8,368 bases of DNA from CAYXXZ01 sp964469165 (GCA_964469165.1 CAYXXZ010000109.1:1-8368); one strand, 5' to 3'; shown: positions 1 through 5,832, numbered from the stretch's first letter. Translations and numbers: made by a program. The notes: generated by a model from the sequence alone, not told the origin.

Positions 1-62
1 AGGCCATGCGGCCCCTGCAGGACGAGAGCTTCAACGCGATTGTGGTGGCGGCAAAAGGGTAG
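1..62 (+). CDS. C-terminal end of an unidentified protein (partial)
   Basis: An open frame enters from the left edge and ends at TAG 60-62. The visible tail reads AMRPLQDESFNAIVVAAKG. It is too short to assign to a family; the last residues look like a terminal beta-strand. Support for a real gene is indirect. The frame is open to the edge, it ends just before a palindrome that could terminate transcription, and it converges on rnt, which ends at 145. The short open length could also occur by chance. No function is proposed. Confidence 0.4.
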   Translation, partial: AMRPLQDESFNAIVVAAKG

Positions 63-96
63 AGCTTTAAGCTGGGCTCTGTCGGACCTGGGTTTT

Positions 97-124
97 GTAG
101 GGGCAATTCATGAATTGCCCCTAC
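97..124. repeat. 28-bp perfect palindrome (REP-like, possible two-way terminator)
   Basis: The 28 bases read identically on both strands: half-site GTAGGGGCAATTCA followed by its complement. The element lies between the end of the rightward gene (62) and the end of leftward rnt (145). It would fold into a strong hairpin in either transcript, so a role in termination or 3'-end protection is plausible. There is no clear T-run, so it is not a textbook intrinsic terminator. Palindromes built on GTAGGGGC...GCCCCTAC recur in many bacterial genomes as REP-like repeats (recalled knowledge); its copy number here is unknown. Confidence 0.75.
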
Positions 125-144
125 GGAAGGCAGGGATCATTGCG

Positions 145-789
145 TCAGCGCCAGCCGCCCAGGTCGCGCCAGCGATTGACGATGTGGCAGAACAGTTCAG
201 CGGTGCGCTCGGCATCGTAGGCGGCGTTGTGCGCCTCTCTGTTGCTGAACGGAATGCCGGCCGCCTCGCAGGCCTTGGCGAGAACCGTCTGGCCGAATGC
301 CAGGCCCGCGAGCGTGGCGGTGTCGAAACAGGAAAACGGGTGAAAGGGGTTGCGCTTGATTCCCGCGCGCTCCGTGGCCGCATTGATGAAGCCCAGGTCG
401 AAATGCGCGTTGTGAGCAACCACCACTGCGCGGGTGCAGTCGTTGTCGCGCACCTGTTGGCGCACCGCCTGAAAAATATGGGTGAGCGCTTCTTTTTCGG
501 GGATGGCGCCTCGTTCCGGGTCGTTAGGATCGATGCCCGTGAAATCCAGCGCGGCCTGTTCGAGGCGCAGCCCGGGGTGGGGAATGACGGCGGCGGCGAA
601 GGTCTCGCCGCGCTGCAGGGTGCCGTCGTCGTCCATCGTCAGAGTGACGGCGGCGATTTCCAGCAGCGCGTGCTGGCGGGCGTCGAAGCCGCCGGTTTCC
701 ACGTCCACAACCACCGGCAAAAAGCCGCGAAAGCGGTTCGCAAGGCTCATGTAACCGTCCATGGCCTGCGCAAAAGATTCAGTTGTCAT
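145..789 (-). CDS. rnt: Ribonuclease T (DEDDh 3'-5' exoribonuclease)
   Basis: This 214-residue protein is RNase T, which trims 3' ends of tRNA and other stable RNAs and acts on single-stranded DNA ends in the cytoplasm. All five DEDDh residues are visible: D29 and E31 in VVVDVETGG, D131 in VAHNAHFD, and H187 and D192 in HNAAYDAE. Each lies six residues after its E. coli counterpart (D23, E25, D125, H181, D186), so spacing is exactly conserved. Length is normal for the family. The ATG at 787-789 lies inside the end of pyrC, whose TGA is at 779-781. The 11-bp overlap and weak Shine-Dalgarno suggest translation coupled to pyrC. The pyrC-rnt order is also found in Pseudomonas. Confidence 0.96.
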   Translation of the reverse strand: MTTESFAQAMDGYMSLANRFRGFLPVVVDVETGGFDARQHALLEIAAVTLTMDDDGTLQRGETFAAAVIPHPGLRLEQAALDFTGIDPNDPERGAIPEKEALTHIFQAVRQQVRDNDCTRAVVVAHNAHFDLGFINAATERAGIKRNPFHPFSCFDTATLAGLAFGQTVLAKACEAAGIPFSNREAHNAAYDAERTAELFCHIVNRWRDLGGWR

Positions 790-1819
790 CCATAACCCGC
801 CAATTCAGTGTGTTGCCCGCCCACAGCGGGGTCATCGCTTCGCTGCCGAGCAGCACGGCATCCGGCACCTGCCAAGGGTCGCGGACCAGCGTGATGGTGT
901 CCGCATTGCGGGGTAGGCCGTAAAAATCGGCGCCGTGAAAGCTGGCGAAAGCTTCCAGTTTGTCGAGGGCATTCTCGCGCTCGAACAATTCGGCGTAAAG
1001 CTCCAGTGGTGCATGATGGGAGTAGCATCCGGCGCAGCCGCAGGCGATTTCCTTTTTGCTGGTGGCGTGGGGCGCCGAGTCGGTGCCCAGAAAAAAGCGC
1101 GGGCTGCCGCTGGTGGCGGCGGCGATCAGCGCTTCCTGGTGAGTGGAGCGCTTGAGAATGGGCAGGCAGTAAAAATGCGGACGTATGCCGCCTGCCAGCA
1201 TGGCATTGCGGTTGAACAGCAGGTGTTGCGGTGTGATGGTGGCGGCGACGCCGTCGCGAGCATCGGCCACGAACTGCGCGCCCTCCTTGGTGGTGATATG
1301 CTCGAGAACGATTTTGAGGGCCGGAAATTCATCCACGATGGCGCTCAGGTGGCGTTCGATGAACACCGCCTCGCGGTCGAAAATATCGATGTCCGCGTCG
1401 GTGACCTCGCCGTGCAGCAACAGGGGCAAACCCGTTTCCTCCAGGGCGGCCAGCACCGGGTAGATGTTTTTCAGGTCCGTAACACCAGAGTCGGAATTGG
1501 TGGTGGCGCCGGCCGGGTAGTACTTGGCTGCGAATACCGTGCCGCTAGCGCGGGCGCGACGGATTTCCTCGGGCGCGGTATTGTCCGTCAGATAAAGTAC
1601 CATCAGCGGCTGCCAATGGCTGTCGGCGGGCCGTTGCGCGAGAATCCGTCCCTTGTACGCTTGCGCCTGCGCGGTGTCGAGCACCGGCGGCACCAGGTTC
1701 GGCATGACGATGGCGCGACCGAAATAGCGGGCAGCGGCAGGCACCGTGGTGGTCAGGGCATCGCCATCGCGCAGGTGCACGTGCCAGTCGTCGGGGCGGG
1801 TGATTGTGAGCTTTTCCAT
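779..1819 (-). CDS. pyrC: Dihydroorotase, class II
   Basis: PyrC interconverts N-carbamoyl-aspartate and dihydroorotate, the third step of de novo pyrimidine synthesis. From the ATG at 1817-1819 the protein has 346 residues, close to the 348 of E. coli. Zinc and catalytic residues are present: H13 and H15 in WHVHLRDG, the lysine expected to be carbamylated K99 in AAKYYPAGATTNS, H136 in LLLHGEV, H174 in VLEHIT and D247 in FLGTDSAPH. All are offset by three from E. coli (16, 18, 102, 139, 177, 250). The frame stays open upstream to 1909, but those 30 residues are low-complexity and precede the conserved start MEKLTITRPDDWHVHL, so the inner ATG is chosen. No strong ribosome-binding site is seen. 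The gene overlaps rnt by 11 bp downstream and diverges from the DUF262 gene upstream. Confidence 0.96.
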   Translation of the reverse strand: MEKLTITRPDDWHVHLRDGDALTTTVPAAARYFGRAIVMPNLVPPVLDTAQAQAYKGRILAQRPADSHWQPLMVLYLTDNTAPEEIRRARASGTVFAAKYYPAGATTNSDSGVTDLKNIYPVLAALEETGLPLLLHGEVTDADIDIFDREAVFIERHLSAIVDEFPALKIVLEHITTKEGAQFVADARDGVAATITPQHLLFNRNAMLAGGIRPHFYCLPILKRSTHQEALIAAATSGSPRFFLGTDSAPHATSKKEIACGCAGCYSHHAPLELYAELFERENALDKLEAFASFHGADFYGLPRNADTITLVRDPWQVPDAVLLGSEAMTPLWAGNTLNWRVMDDN

Positions 1820-1847
1820 GAAATGTCTGGTGGTAGATACGGGGGGC

Positions 1848-1876
1848 ATCGTACCGGAAAGGGCGGGGGCTTTACA
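1848..1876 (-). promoter_or_regulatory. Possible pyrC-rnt promoter
   Basis: On the minus strand TGTAAA (1871-1876) and TACGAT (1848-1853) are 17 bases apart and could be -35 and -10 boxes. Only the -10 is reasonably close to consensus. A run of six C residues follows the -10, about where transcription would start. Start-site choice within a pyrimidine-rich start region controls pyrC in enterobacteria, but applying that here is speculation. Confidence 0.22.
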
Positions 1877-1941
1877 GTCCTGCTGATGGACGGGGGGTGA
1901 CGCGGGCAACTGGATTTTGTCCCTTGCCTCGTCAGAATTTC

Positions 1942-1950
1942 TGGTATTAA
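1942..1950 (+). promoter_or_regulatory. Possible extended -10 promoter for the DUF262 gene
   Basis: TGGTATTAA fits an extended -10 (TGn followed by TATTAA). A -35-like TTGCCT lies upstream at 1924-1929, but with a short 15-base spacer. A start near 1957 would leave a leader of about 80 bases before the ATG at 2039. No clear operator is seen. Confidence 0.3.
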
Positions 1951-2024
1951 CTGCTTCAAAAATGCCGCCAAGAGATGCCGGTTTGAAGGCCGATGAAAGG
2001 GGGCGTCATCTGGGAAAAGAGACC

Positions 2025-2029
2025 AAGGA
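2025..2029 (+). promoter_or_regulatory. Shine-Dalgarno fixing the DUF262 gene start
   Basis: AAGGA lies nine bases before ATG 2039. An in-frame TTG at 2033 would have only three bases of spacing, so ATG 2039 is preferred as the start. Confidence 0.6.
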
Positions 2030-2038
2030 ATATTGAAA

Positions 2039-4291
2039 ATGAGCGAAACCGTTTTTACCAAGGTGGATTACACCCTCGGTTCCCTGATGGATGCCATCGG
2101 GTTGGGTACCATTGGCTTACCGGACATTCAGCGGCCCTTTGTGTGGAAAAACGTGAAGGTTCGCAACCTGTTTGATTCCATGTATCGAGGCTATCCGGTG
2201 GGTTATTTCCTGTTCTGGGAGAATGCCAATGTGGAGGATTCAAAAACCATCGGCACCGGCCATAAGCAGAAAGTACCAAGTCTATTGATCGTAGATGGGC
2301 AGCAGCGGTTGACGTCGCTCTATGCGGTTGTCAAGGATATGCCAGTGGTGAGAGAAAACTATGCCTCGGAGAAAATCGAAATTGCCTTCAATCCGCTGCT
2401 GGAAAGGTTTGAAGTTGCCGATGCCGCCATCCGCAAGGACAAGTCTTTTATACCGAATATTTCGGTAGTGTGGGATAAGGATACGGATTTGTTCGAACTG
2501 GTGGATAATTACCTGGAGACATTGGGCAATGCTCAGGAAATCACTCCAGACGAAAACAGGCGCATCAAAAAAGCCTTTACCCGGCTTCAGAACCTTCTCA
2601 GCTTCCCTTTTACCACCCTTGCCTTGGCGGCCAATATTGATGAGGAGCAGGTTTCGGATGTCTTTGTGCGGATCAACAGCGAGGGCAAGAAGCTCAACCA
2701 GGCTGACTTTATCCTGACCCTGATGTCTGTATTCTGGGACGAGGGCCGCACCCAACTGGAGGATTTTTGCCGACGCTCCCGCACCCCCGGTACTGGCGAA
2801 CCCTCACCTTTCAATTACTACATTAATCCCACTCCGGACCAACTGCTGAGGGTAAGCATTGGTGTGGGATTTCGCAGGGCGCGGCTGAAGTCGGTGTACT
2901 CTGTGCTGCGTGGCAAGGACATAGAGACCGGCCAAGCTGATCCATTATTGCGGGATCAGCAATTCGGTATCCTCAAGGAGGCTCAGACAAGGGTTTTAAA
3001 CCTGCAATACTGGCACGATTTTATGAAAGCCCTGAAATTGGCGGGATTCAGGAGCGGGCGGTTGATCAGTTCCCAGACCAACCTGCTATTTGCCTATATC
3101 CTCTGTTTGCTGGGCAGGACTGAATACCGGGTGGATGAGCATGAACTGCGCAGGCTGATAGCTCAGTGGTTTTTTATGACAGCCCTGGCTGGCCGCTATA
3201 CCAGTTCCCCCGAGTCTGCCATGGAGTTTGACCTGGCTCGCTTCCGGGGAGTGACCGATGCAGAATTGTTTGTGCGTACCCTCAGGGAGTTGTGCAATTC
3301 GATACTGACCAATGATTTCTGGTCCATCACTCTGCCCAGCGAACTGGCTACATCGGCGGCCAGAAGCCCTTCCATGTTCGCTTACTATGCGGCCCTCAAC
3401 CTCCATGAAGCGCAGGTGCTTTTTTCAGACCATAAGGTCACTGACCTGACAGACCCTTCTACCCAGGCCATGCGTGCATCTCTGGAACGGCATCATTTGT
3501 TCCCCAAAGCCTATCTGACAAAAATGGGTGTATCGGACAACCGCCAGATCAACCAGATCGCTAACTTCACAATGGTGGAATGGGGAGATAATGCCAAGAT
3601 CGCCGACAGGCCACCAGTGGAGTATACCCTCCTGCTGAGTCAGCGATTCAATGGCAAGGAGCTTGAGCGCATGTACCACTGGCATGCACTCCCTGACGGC
3701 TGGGAAACCATGGAGTACTCTGATTTTTTGCGTAAGCGCCGTGAACTGATGGCCCAGGTGATCCGTGATGCCTATATGAAGCTGGCGGGCAATGGTGATG
3801 ATGGAAGCACCGCCACGATTGCTGTGGATGCTCTGGTGGGACAGGGTGAAACCACAACCGTGGAGTTCAAGTCCACCCTGCGTGTAAATCTCCATACCGG
3901 GGAAAAAGACCCACGCATGGAACTGGCTGTACTCAAGACCATAGCGGCGTTTGTCAACTCAGCGGGAGGCATGCTGGTGATTGGAGTGTCTGATGATGGC
4001 AGTCTGGTGGGTATCGGTGCGGATAATTTCGTCTCCGAGGACAAGATGTACTTGCATCTGGTCAATCTGATCAAGGATCGCATTGGGCCGAGCCACATGA
4101 TGTATATCCATCCCCGCTTTGATGACTACGAGGGTGTGCGTGTGCTGGTTGTCGAATGCTCGCCCGGCAAATCCCCGGTTTTTGTCAAGGACGGTAATGC
4201 GGAACATTTTTATATCCGTACTGGCGCGTCCACCTCAGAATTGTCGGGTAGCCAGACTCAGGAGTTCATCAACAAGCGGTTCGTGAGATAG
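2039..4291 (+). CDS. DUF262-HNH-Schlafen AlbA_2 fusion protein, putative defence nuclease
   Basis: The protein has 750 residues from ATG 2039 and three parts. Residues about 10-230 are DUF262 (GmrS-like), with LPDIQRPFVW (28-37), the hallmark VDGQQRLTSL (85-94) and FVRINSEGKKLNQADF (209-224). DUF262 proteins such as GmrSD, BrxU and SspE use the DGQQR motif in NTP-dependent restriction. A mainly helical linker follows. Residues about 480-580 look like the GmrD/DUF1524-type HNH domain: RHHLFPKAYL (484-493), then N509 and N518, then the FLRKRRELMAQVIR helix typical of such proteins' ends. Residues about 598-750 are Schlafen AlbA_2, with GETTTVEFKS (603-612), GGMLVIGVSDDG (643-654) and YIRTGASTSELS (725-736). 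E604 and E609 have the five-residue spacing of the Schlafen nuclease glutamates; D652 or D653 could be the third acid. No signal peptide or membrane segment is seen. The gene stands alone and looks lower in GC than rnt, pyrC and argG, which suggests transfer. A defence role is inferred; a regulatory role for AlbA_2 is possible. Confidence 0.85.
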   Translation: MSETVFTKVDYTLGSLMDAIGLGTIGLPDIQRPFVWKNVKVRNLFDSMYRGYPVGYFLFWENANVEDSKTIGTGHKQKVPSLLIVDGQQRLTSLYAVVKDMPVVRENYASEKIEIAFNPLLERFEVADAAIRKDKSFIPNISVVWDKDTDLFELVDNYLETLGNAQEITPDENRRIKKAFTRLQNLLSFPFTTLALAANIDEEQVSDVFVRINSEGKKLNQADFILTLMSVFWDEGRTQLEDFCRRSRTPGTGEPSPFNYYINPTPDQLLRVSIGVGFRRARLKSVYSVLRGKDIETGQADPLLRDQQFGILKEAQTRVLNLQYWHDFMKALKLAGFRSGRLISSQTNLLFAYILCLLGRTEYRVDEHELRRLIAQWFFMTALAGRYTSSPESAMEFDLARFRGVTDAELFVRTLRELCNSILTNDFWSITLPSELATSAARSPSMFAYYAALNLHEAQVLFSDHKVTDLTDPSTQAMRASLERHHLFPKAYLTKMGVSDNRQINQIANFTMVEWGDNAKIADRPPVEYTLLLSQRFNGKELERMYHWHALPDGWETMEYSDFLRKRRELMAQVIRDAYMKLAGNGDDGSTATIAVDALVGQGETTTVEFKSTLRVNLHTGEKDPRMELAVLKTIAAFVNSAGGMLVIGVSDDGSLVGIGADNFVSEDKMYLHLVNLIKDRIGPSHMMYIHPRFDDYEGVRVLVVECSPGKSPVFVKDGNAEHFYIRTGASTSELSGSQTQEFINKRFVR

Positions 4292-4310
4292 ACGATGCTT
4301 CATCAGTACT

Positions 4311-4548
4311 TTAGGGCGTTTTCGGTTCAAGTGTTCACATCACTCGCGGTTTCTCAGGCACTGGATCAGCCCTCTCCCTGACCCTCTCCCTGAAGGGAGA
4401 GGGAAACCGGTGCCTCTTCTTCTCCCCTCCCTTCAGGGAGAAAGAAAACCGGCGCCTCTTCTCCCCGCTCCCTTCAGGGAGAGGGGCGGGGGAGAGGGTG
4501 GTAACTCGCCAACAGGTACTGTGAACATTTGAATCAAAAATGCCCTAA
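4311..4548. mobile_element. MITE-like element with 29-bp terminal inverted repeats and TA ends
   Basis: Bases 4311-4339 (starting TTAGGGCGTTTTCGG) and 4520-4548 (ending AAAATGCCCTAA) are inverted copies matching at 25 of 29 positions. All four differences are transitions. A TA dinucleotide occurs at each outer end (4312-4313 and 4546-4547), as expected for IS630/Tc1-mariner-type insertion at TA. The interior, about 180 bp, encodes nothing and consists mostly of GA/CT-rich hairpins. Size, termini and lack of a coding region fit a miniature non-autonomous transposon. It begins 20 bp after the DUF262 gene stop. It could instead be a long folded repeat not moved by a transposase; a second copy elsewhere would settle this. 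Confidence 0.65.
4370..4498. repeat. GGGAGAGGG/CCCTCTCCC hairpin array inside the MITE-like element
   Basis: The left side holds CCCTCTCCC twice (4370-4378, 4382-4390) and the right side holds its complement twice (4477-4485, 4490-4498), so the interior is also inverted. Local hairpins are nested in it. One is a perfect 10-bp stem (4382-4391 with 4394-4403); two are 6-bp CTCCCT/AGGGAG stems (4427-4432 with 4435-4440, and 4468-4473 with 4476-4481). Two imperfect direct repeats start at ACCGG near 4406 and 4448, with a period of about 42 bp. GGGAGAGGG-type repeats are common between genes in proteobacteria. Confidence 0.7.
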
Positions 4549-4563
4549 TGGGTGTTTTTCATA

Positions 4564-4577
4564 CTTTCGATCGAAAG
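4564..4577. repeat. 14-bp palindrome
   Basis: CTTTCGATCGAAAG is a perfect palindrome in the 161-bp gap between the MITE-like element and the toxin gene. It could be a protein-binding site, but no nearby promoter or regulator supports this. Nothing else was recognised in 4578-4685. Confidence 0.3.
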
Positions 4578-4685
4578 TCAGGCGATGCCGGACTCGGGTA
4601 TGTTGCGCACAGTCAGTGTCGCCATTCTCACAGCCTCTTTATCCATTCAGGGCAGGCAGCCTGATAATCTTCGGGGGCAGGTTGG

Positions 4686-4710
4686 GTGGAATCTGATGGA
4701 TGAATTCCAC
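4686..4710 (-). terminator. Stem-loop at the end of the toxin gene
   Basis: GTGGAAT (4686-4692) and ATTCCAC (4704-4710) form a 7-bp stem with an 11-base loop that touches the last base of the toxin stop codon. No T-run follows on the minus strand, so it is at best a weak terminator or a transcript-end stabiliser. Confidence 0.22.
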
Positions 4711-4976
4711 TATCGGTAAATGTCGCGGCGGTTGCCAACCCGTACTACGAGGATTCGCAACGTACCATCCTGAATGTCGCAAATCACCCGGTAGTCGCCC
4801 ACCCGGTAACGCCAGAGCCCGCCAAGCGGACCAGTCAGTGCCTTGCCGGTGCTGCGCGGGTTTTCCCGCCCGGCGACACGCTCGTCCATGAAGTCGACGA
4901 TGCGCCGTGCCGTCTGCTTGTCGAGCTTGCGCAGTTGCCCCTTGGCCGTTTCGGTGTACTCAATCGTCCAGGCCAA
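4710..4976 (-). CDS. RelE/ParE-family toxin of a type II toxin-antitoxin pair
   Basis: This 88-residue protein has the compact RelE fold pattern: WTIEYTETAKGQLRKLDKQ at the N-terminus, NPRSTGKALTGPLGGLWRYR (39-58), VGDYRVICDI and a C-terminal VGNRRDIYR. RelE toxins cut mRNA on the ribosome; the basic residues (K45, R56, R58, R63, R83, R84) and Y87 are candidates for RNA binding and cleavage. Relatives usually have VGHR near the end; here His is replaced by N82, so activity may differ. The only plausible start is a TTG at 4974-4976, since an in-frame TGA lies four codons upstream. The gene overlaps the antitoxin by 17 bp, so translation is probably coupled. A ParE-like gyrase target is less likely but not excluded. 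Confidence 0.88.
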   Translation of the reverse strand: MAWTIEYTETAKGQLRKLDKQTARRIVDFMDERVAGRENPRSTGKALTGPLGGLWRYRVGDYRVICDIQDGTLRILVVRVGNRRDIYR

Positions 4977-5187
4977 GATCTTTTCTCACGTCAGCAGAGG
5001 AATGCACCTGTTCCTGCCCCTTGCGGACACGCTCCAGCACATCTGCGGCAAGGTAGTAGTCTTCCATTTCCTCTATGCCCCGCTCGATGATTTCGCGCAG
5101 GTAGTAAGCCTTTGTGCGTCCGGTATGGGATGCAAGGTAGTCAAGTCTTTGCTCGGTTTCAGGCGTGAGGCGGATTGACGTTGCCAT
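4960..5187 (-). CDS. RHH (CopG/RelB-type) antitoxin
   Basis: This 75-residue protein has an N-terminal ribbon-helix-helix DNA-binding motif: strand TSIRLTPE, then helices around residues 10-40 (TEQRLDYLASHTGRTKAYYL, REIIERGIEEME). The C-terminal half (LAADVLERVRKGQEQVHSSADVRKDLGLDD) matches the toxin-wrapping tail of RelB-like antitoxins, including the VRKDLGL motif. It should neutralise the toxin encoded just downstream and repress its own operon through the palindrome at 5202-5219. The ATG at 5185-5187 has a strong GGAGG (5195-5199) at seven bases, a far better initiation signal than the toxin's TTG, as expected if antitoxin must be in excess. Confidence 0.9.
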   Translation of the reverse strand: MATSIRLTPETEQRLDYLASHTGRTKAYYLREIIERGIEEMEDYYLAADVLERVRKGQEQVHSSADVRKDLGLDD

Positions 5188-5201
5188 GTTGAAGCCTCCA
5201 T

Positions 5202-5219
5202 TTGAATACGTGTATTCAA
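5202..5219. promoter_or_regulatory. Operator palindrome of the toxin-antitoxin operon
   Basis: TTGAATAC-GT-GTATTCAA is a perfect 8-bp inverted repeat with a 2-bp spacer. It lies just upstream of the antitoxin ribosome-binding site, overlaps the -10 box by two bases and covers the likely transcription start. This is the expected position for autorepression by a dimeric RHH antitoxin. Confidence 0.72.
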
Positions 5220-5246
5220 TATATCACGAGATTTTCGCGTTGACCA
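5218..5246 (-). promoter_or_regulatory. Promoter of the toxin-antitoxin operon
   Basis: On the minus strand, TGGTCA (5241-5246, 4 of 6 matches to the -35 consensus) is followed after exactly 17 bases by TATATT (5218-5223, 5 of 6 to the -10 consensus). Transcription would start near 5211, inside the operator. Confidence 0.6.
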
Positions 5247-5365
5247 GCCAGATGCGCCCCTCATCCATCCCTTTCCGTTTCTGCATCCCTGTCGCTGTAT
5301 GGCATTTGGAAGGGCCAGCAATTACATTCGCTTCTCAGCTTGAGGAAAGAAGGTGAAGTTTTTAG

Positions 5366-5743
5366 ATGGCCATTGTTGATATTGAATTGGTAGTACAAGA
5401 GGGCAAAGACCCGTATTTGGGCCAGGAGCAAATCCAGTCGATAGCGGATACCTTGGGCCGGATATTCGAGACCAAGCCGAACCGCACCTGGGTAAAAATC
5501 CGCTATTTGCCGGGCGGGCAGTACGCGCAAAACGAAGCGCCGGATGCTGTGGCGGCGCTTCCCGCGTTCATCACAGTCCTGAAAAACAGGCCTCCCGCGC
5601 CGGACCAGATGGCTGGCCAGATGTCGGCCATAGCGCGGGAACTGGCGCCGATCATCGGCAGGCCCGCGGCGAGCATCCATGTTCTTTACGAGGCGAGCGC
5701 GCGGGGCCGGCTGGGGATTGGAGGCGTTCTGGATGGAGGCTGA
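5366..5743 (+). CDS. Tautomerase-superfamily protein lacking the N-terminal proline
   Basis: This 125-residue protein begins MAIVDIELVV. It carries TWVKIRYLPGGQYAQNEAP (41-59), PAFITVLKNRPP (66-77) and a C-terminal SIHVLYEASARGRLGIGG. These match the 4-oxalocrotonate tautomerase/cis-CaaD/MIF-like superfamily, small beta-alpha-beta proteins whose catalytic base is the proline exposed after Met removal. Here residue 2 is Ala (codon GCC), and no upstream start would give Met-Pro, so classical tautomerase chemistry is doubtful. The ATG at 5366 is preceded by AGGTG about ten bases upstream. It diverges from the toxin-antitoxin operon and converges on the ABC permease gene. No convincing promoter was found in 5247-5365. 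The substrate is unknown. Confidence 0.68.
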   Translation: MAIVDIELVVQEGKDPYLGQEQIQSIADTLGRIFETKPNRTWVKIRYLPGGQYAQNEAPDAVAALPAFITVLKNRPPAPDQMAGQMSAIARELAPIIGRPAASIHVLYEASARGRLGIGGVLDGG

Positions 5744-5830
5744 TGTAGGTTGGGCTGAGGAACGAAGCCCAACATCTGTGAAGGCCATTCACTCTGAACT
5801 GTTGGGCTTCGTTCCTCAGCCCAACCTACA
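5744..5830. repeat. Perfect 31-bp inverted repeat (BIME/REP-like) between convergent genes
   Basis: Bases 5744-5774 and 5800-5830 are exact reverse complements, with a 25-base spacer. Each arm also contains a smaller hairpin, TTGGGCT paired with AGCCCAA, so each resembles a REP unit and the pair a small BIME. The element starts at the base after the tautomerase stop and ends two bases before the permease stop, filling the convergent gap. A transcript from either side would form a very stable stem, so two-way termination or 3'-end protection is likely. Repeats of the type TAGGTTGGGCTGAGG...AAGCCCAAC are widespread in bacterial genomes and probably spread by RAYT-type transposases (recalled, not tested here). 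Confidence 0.9.
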
Positions 5831-5832
5831 CA

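Noticed and set aside
40..795. 251-codon open frame on the plus strand opposite rnt
   Set aside because: It is antisense to RNase T, whose five catalytic residues and spacing are intact. The plus-strand product shows no family motifs and its first codons overlap the tail of the upstream gene.
935..1900. 321-codon open frame on the plus strand opposite pyrC
   Set aside because: It is a composition-driven shadow, rich in Gly, Ala and Val, of a clear dihydroorotase gene; no motif or ribosome-binding site supports it.
1820..1909. N-terminal extension of pyrC by 30 residues
   Set aside because: The frame is open, but the added residues precede the conserved MEKLTITRP start and would make the protein longer than the family norm; no Shine-Dalgarno supports either upstream ATG.
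3425..3895. 156-codon minus-strand frame inside the DUF262 gene
   Set aside because: It lies opposite the HNH-like region, has no family resemblance and no initiation signal.
4700..4891. 63-codon plus-strand frame opposite the RelE-family gene
   Set aside because: It is a shadow of the toxin gene with no initiation signal or family match.
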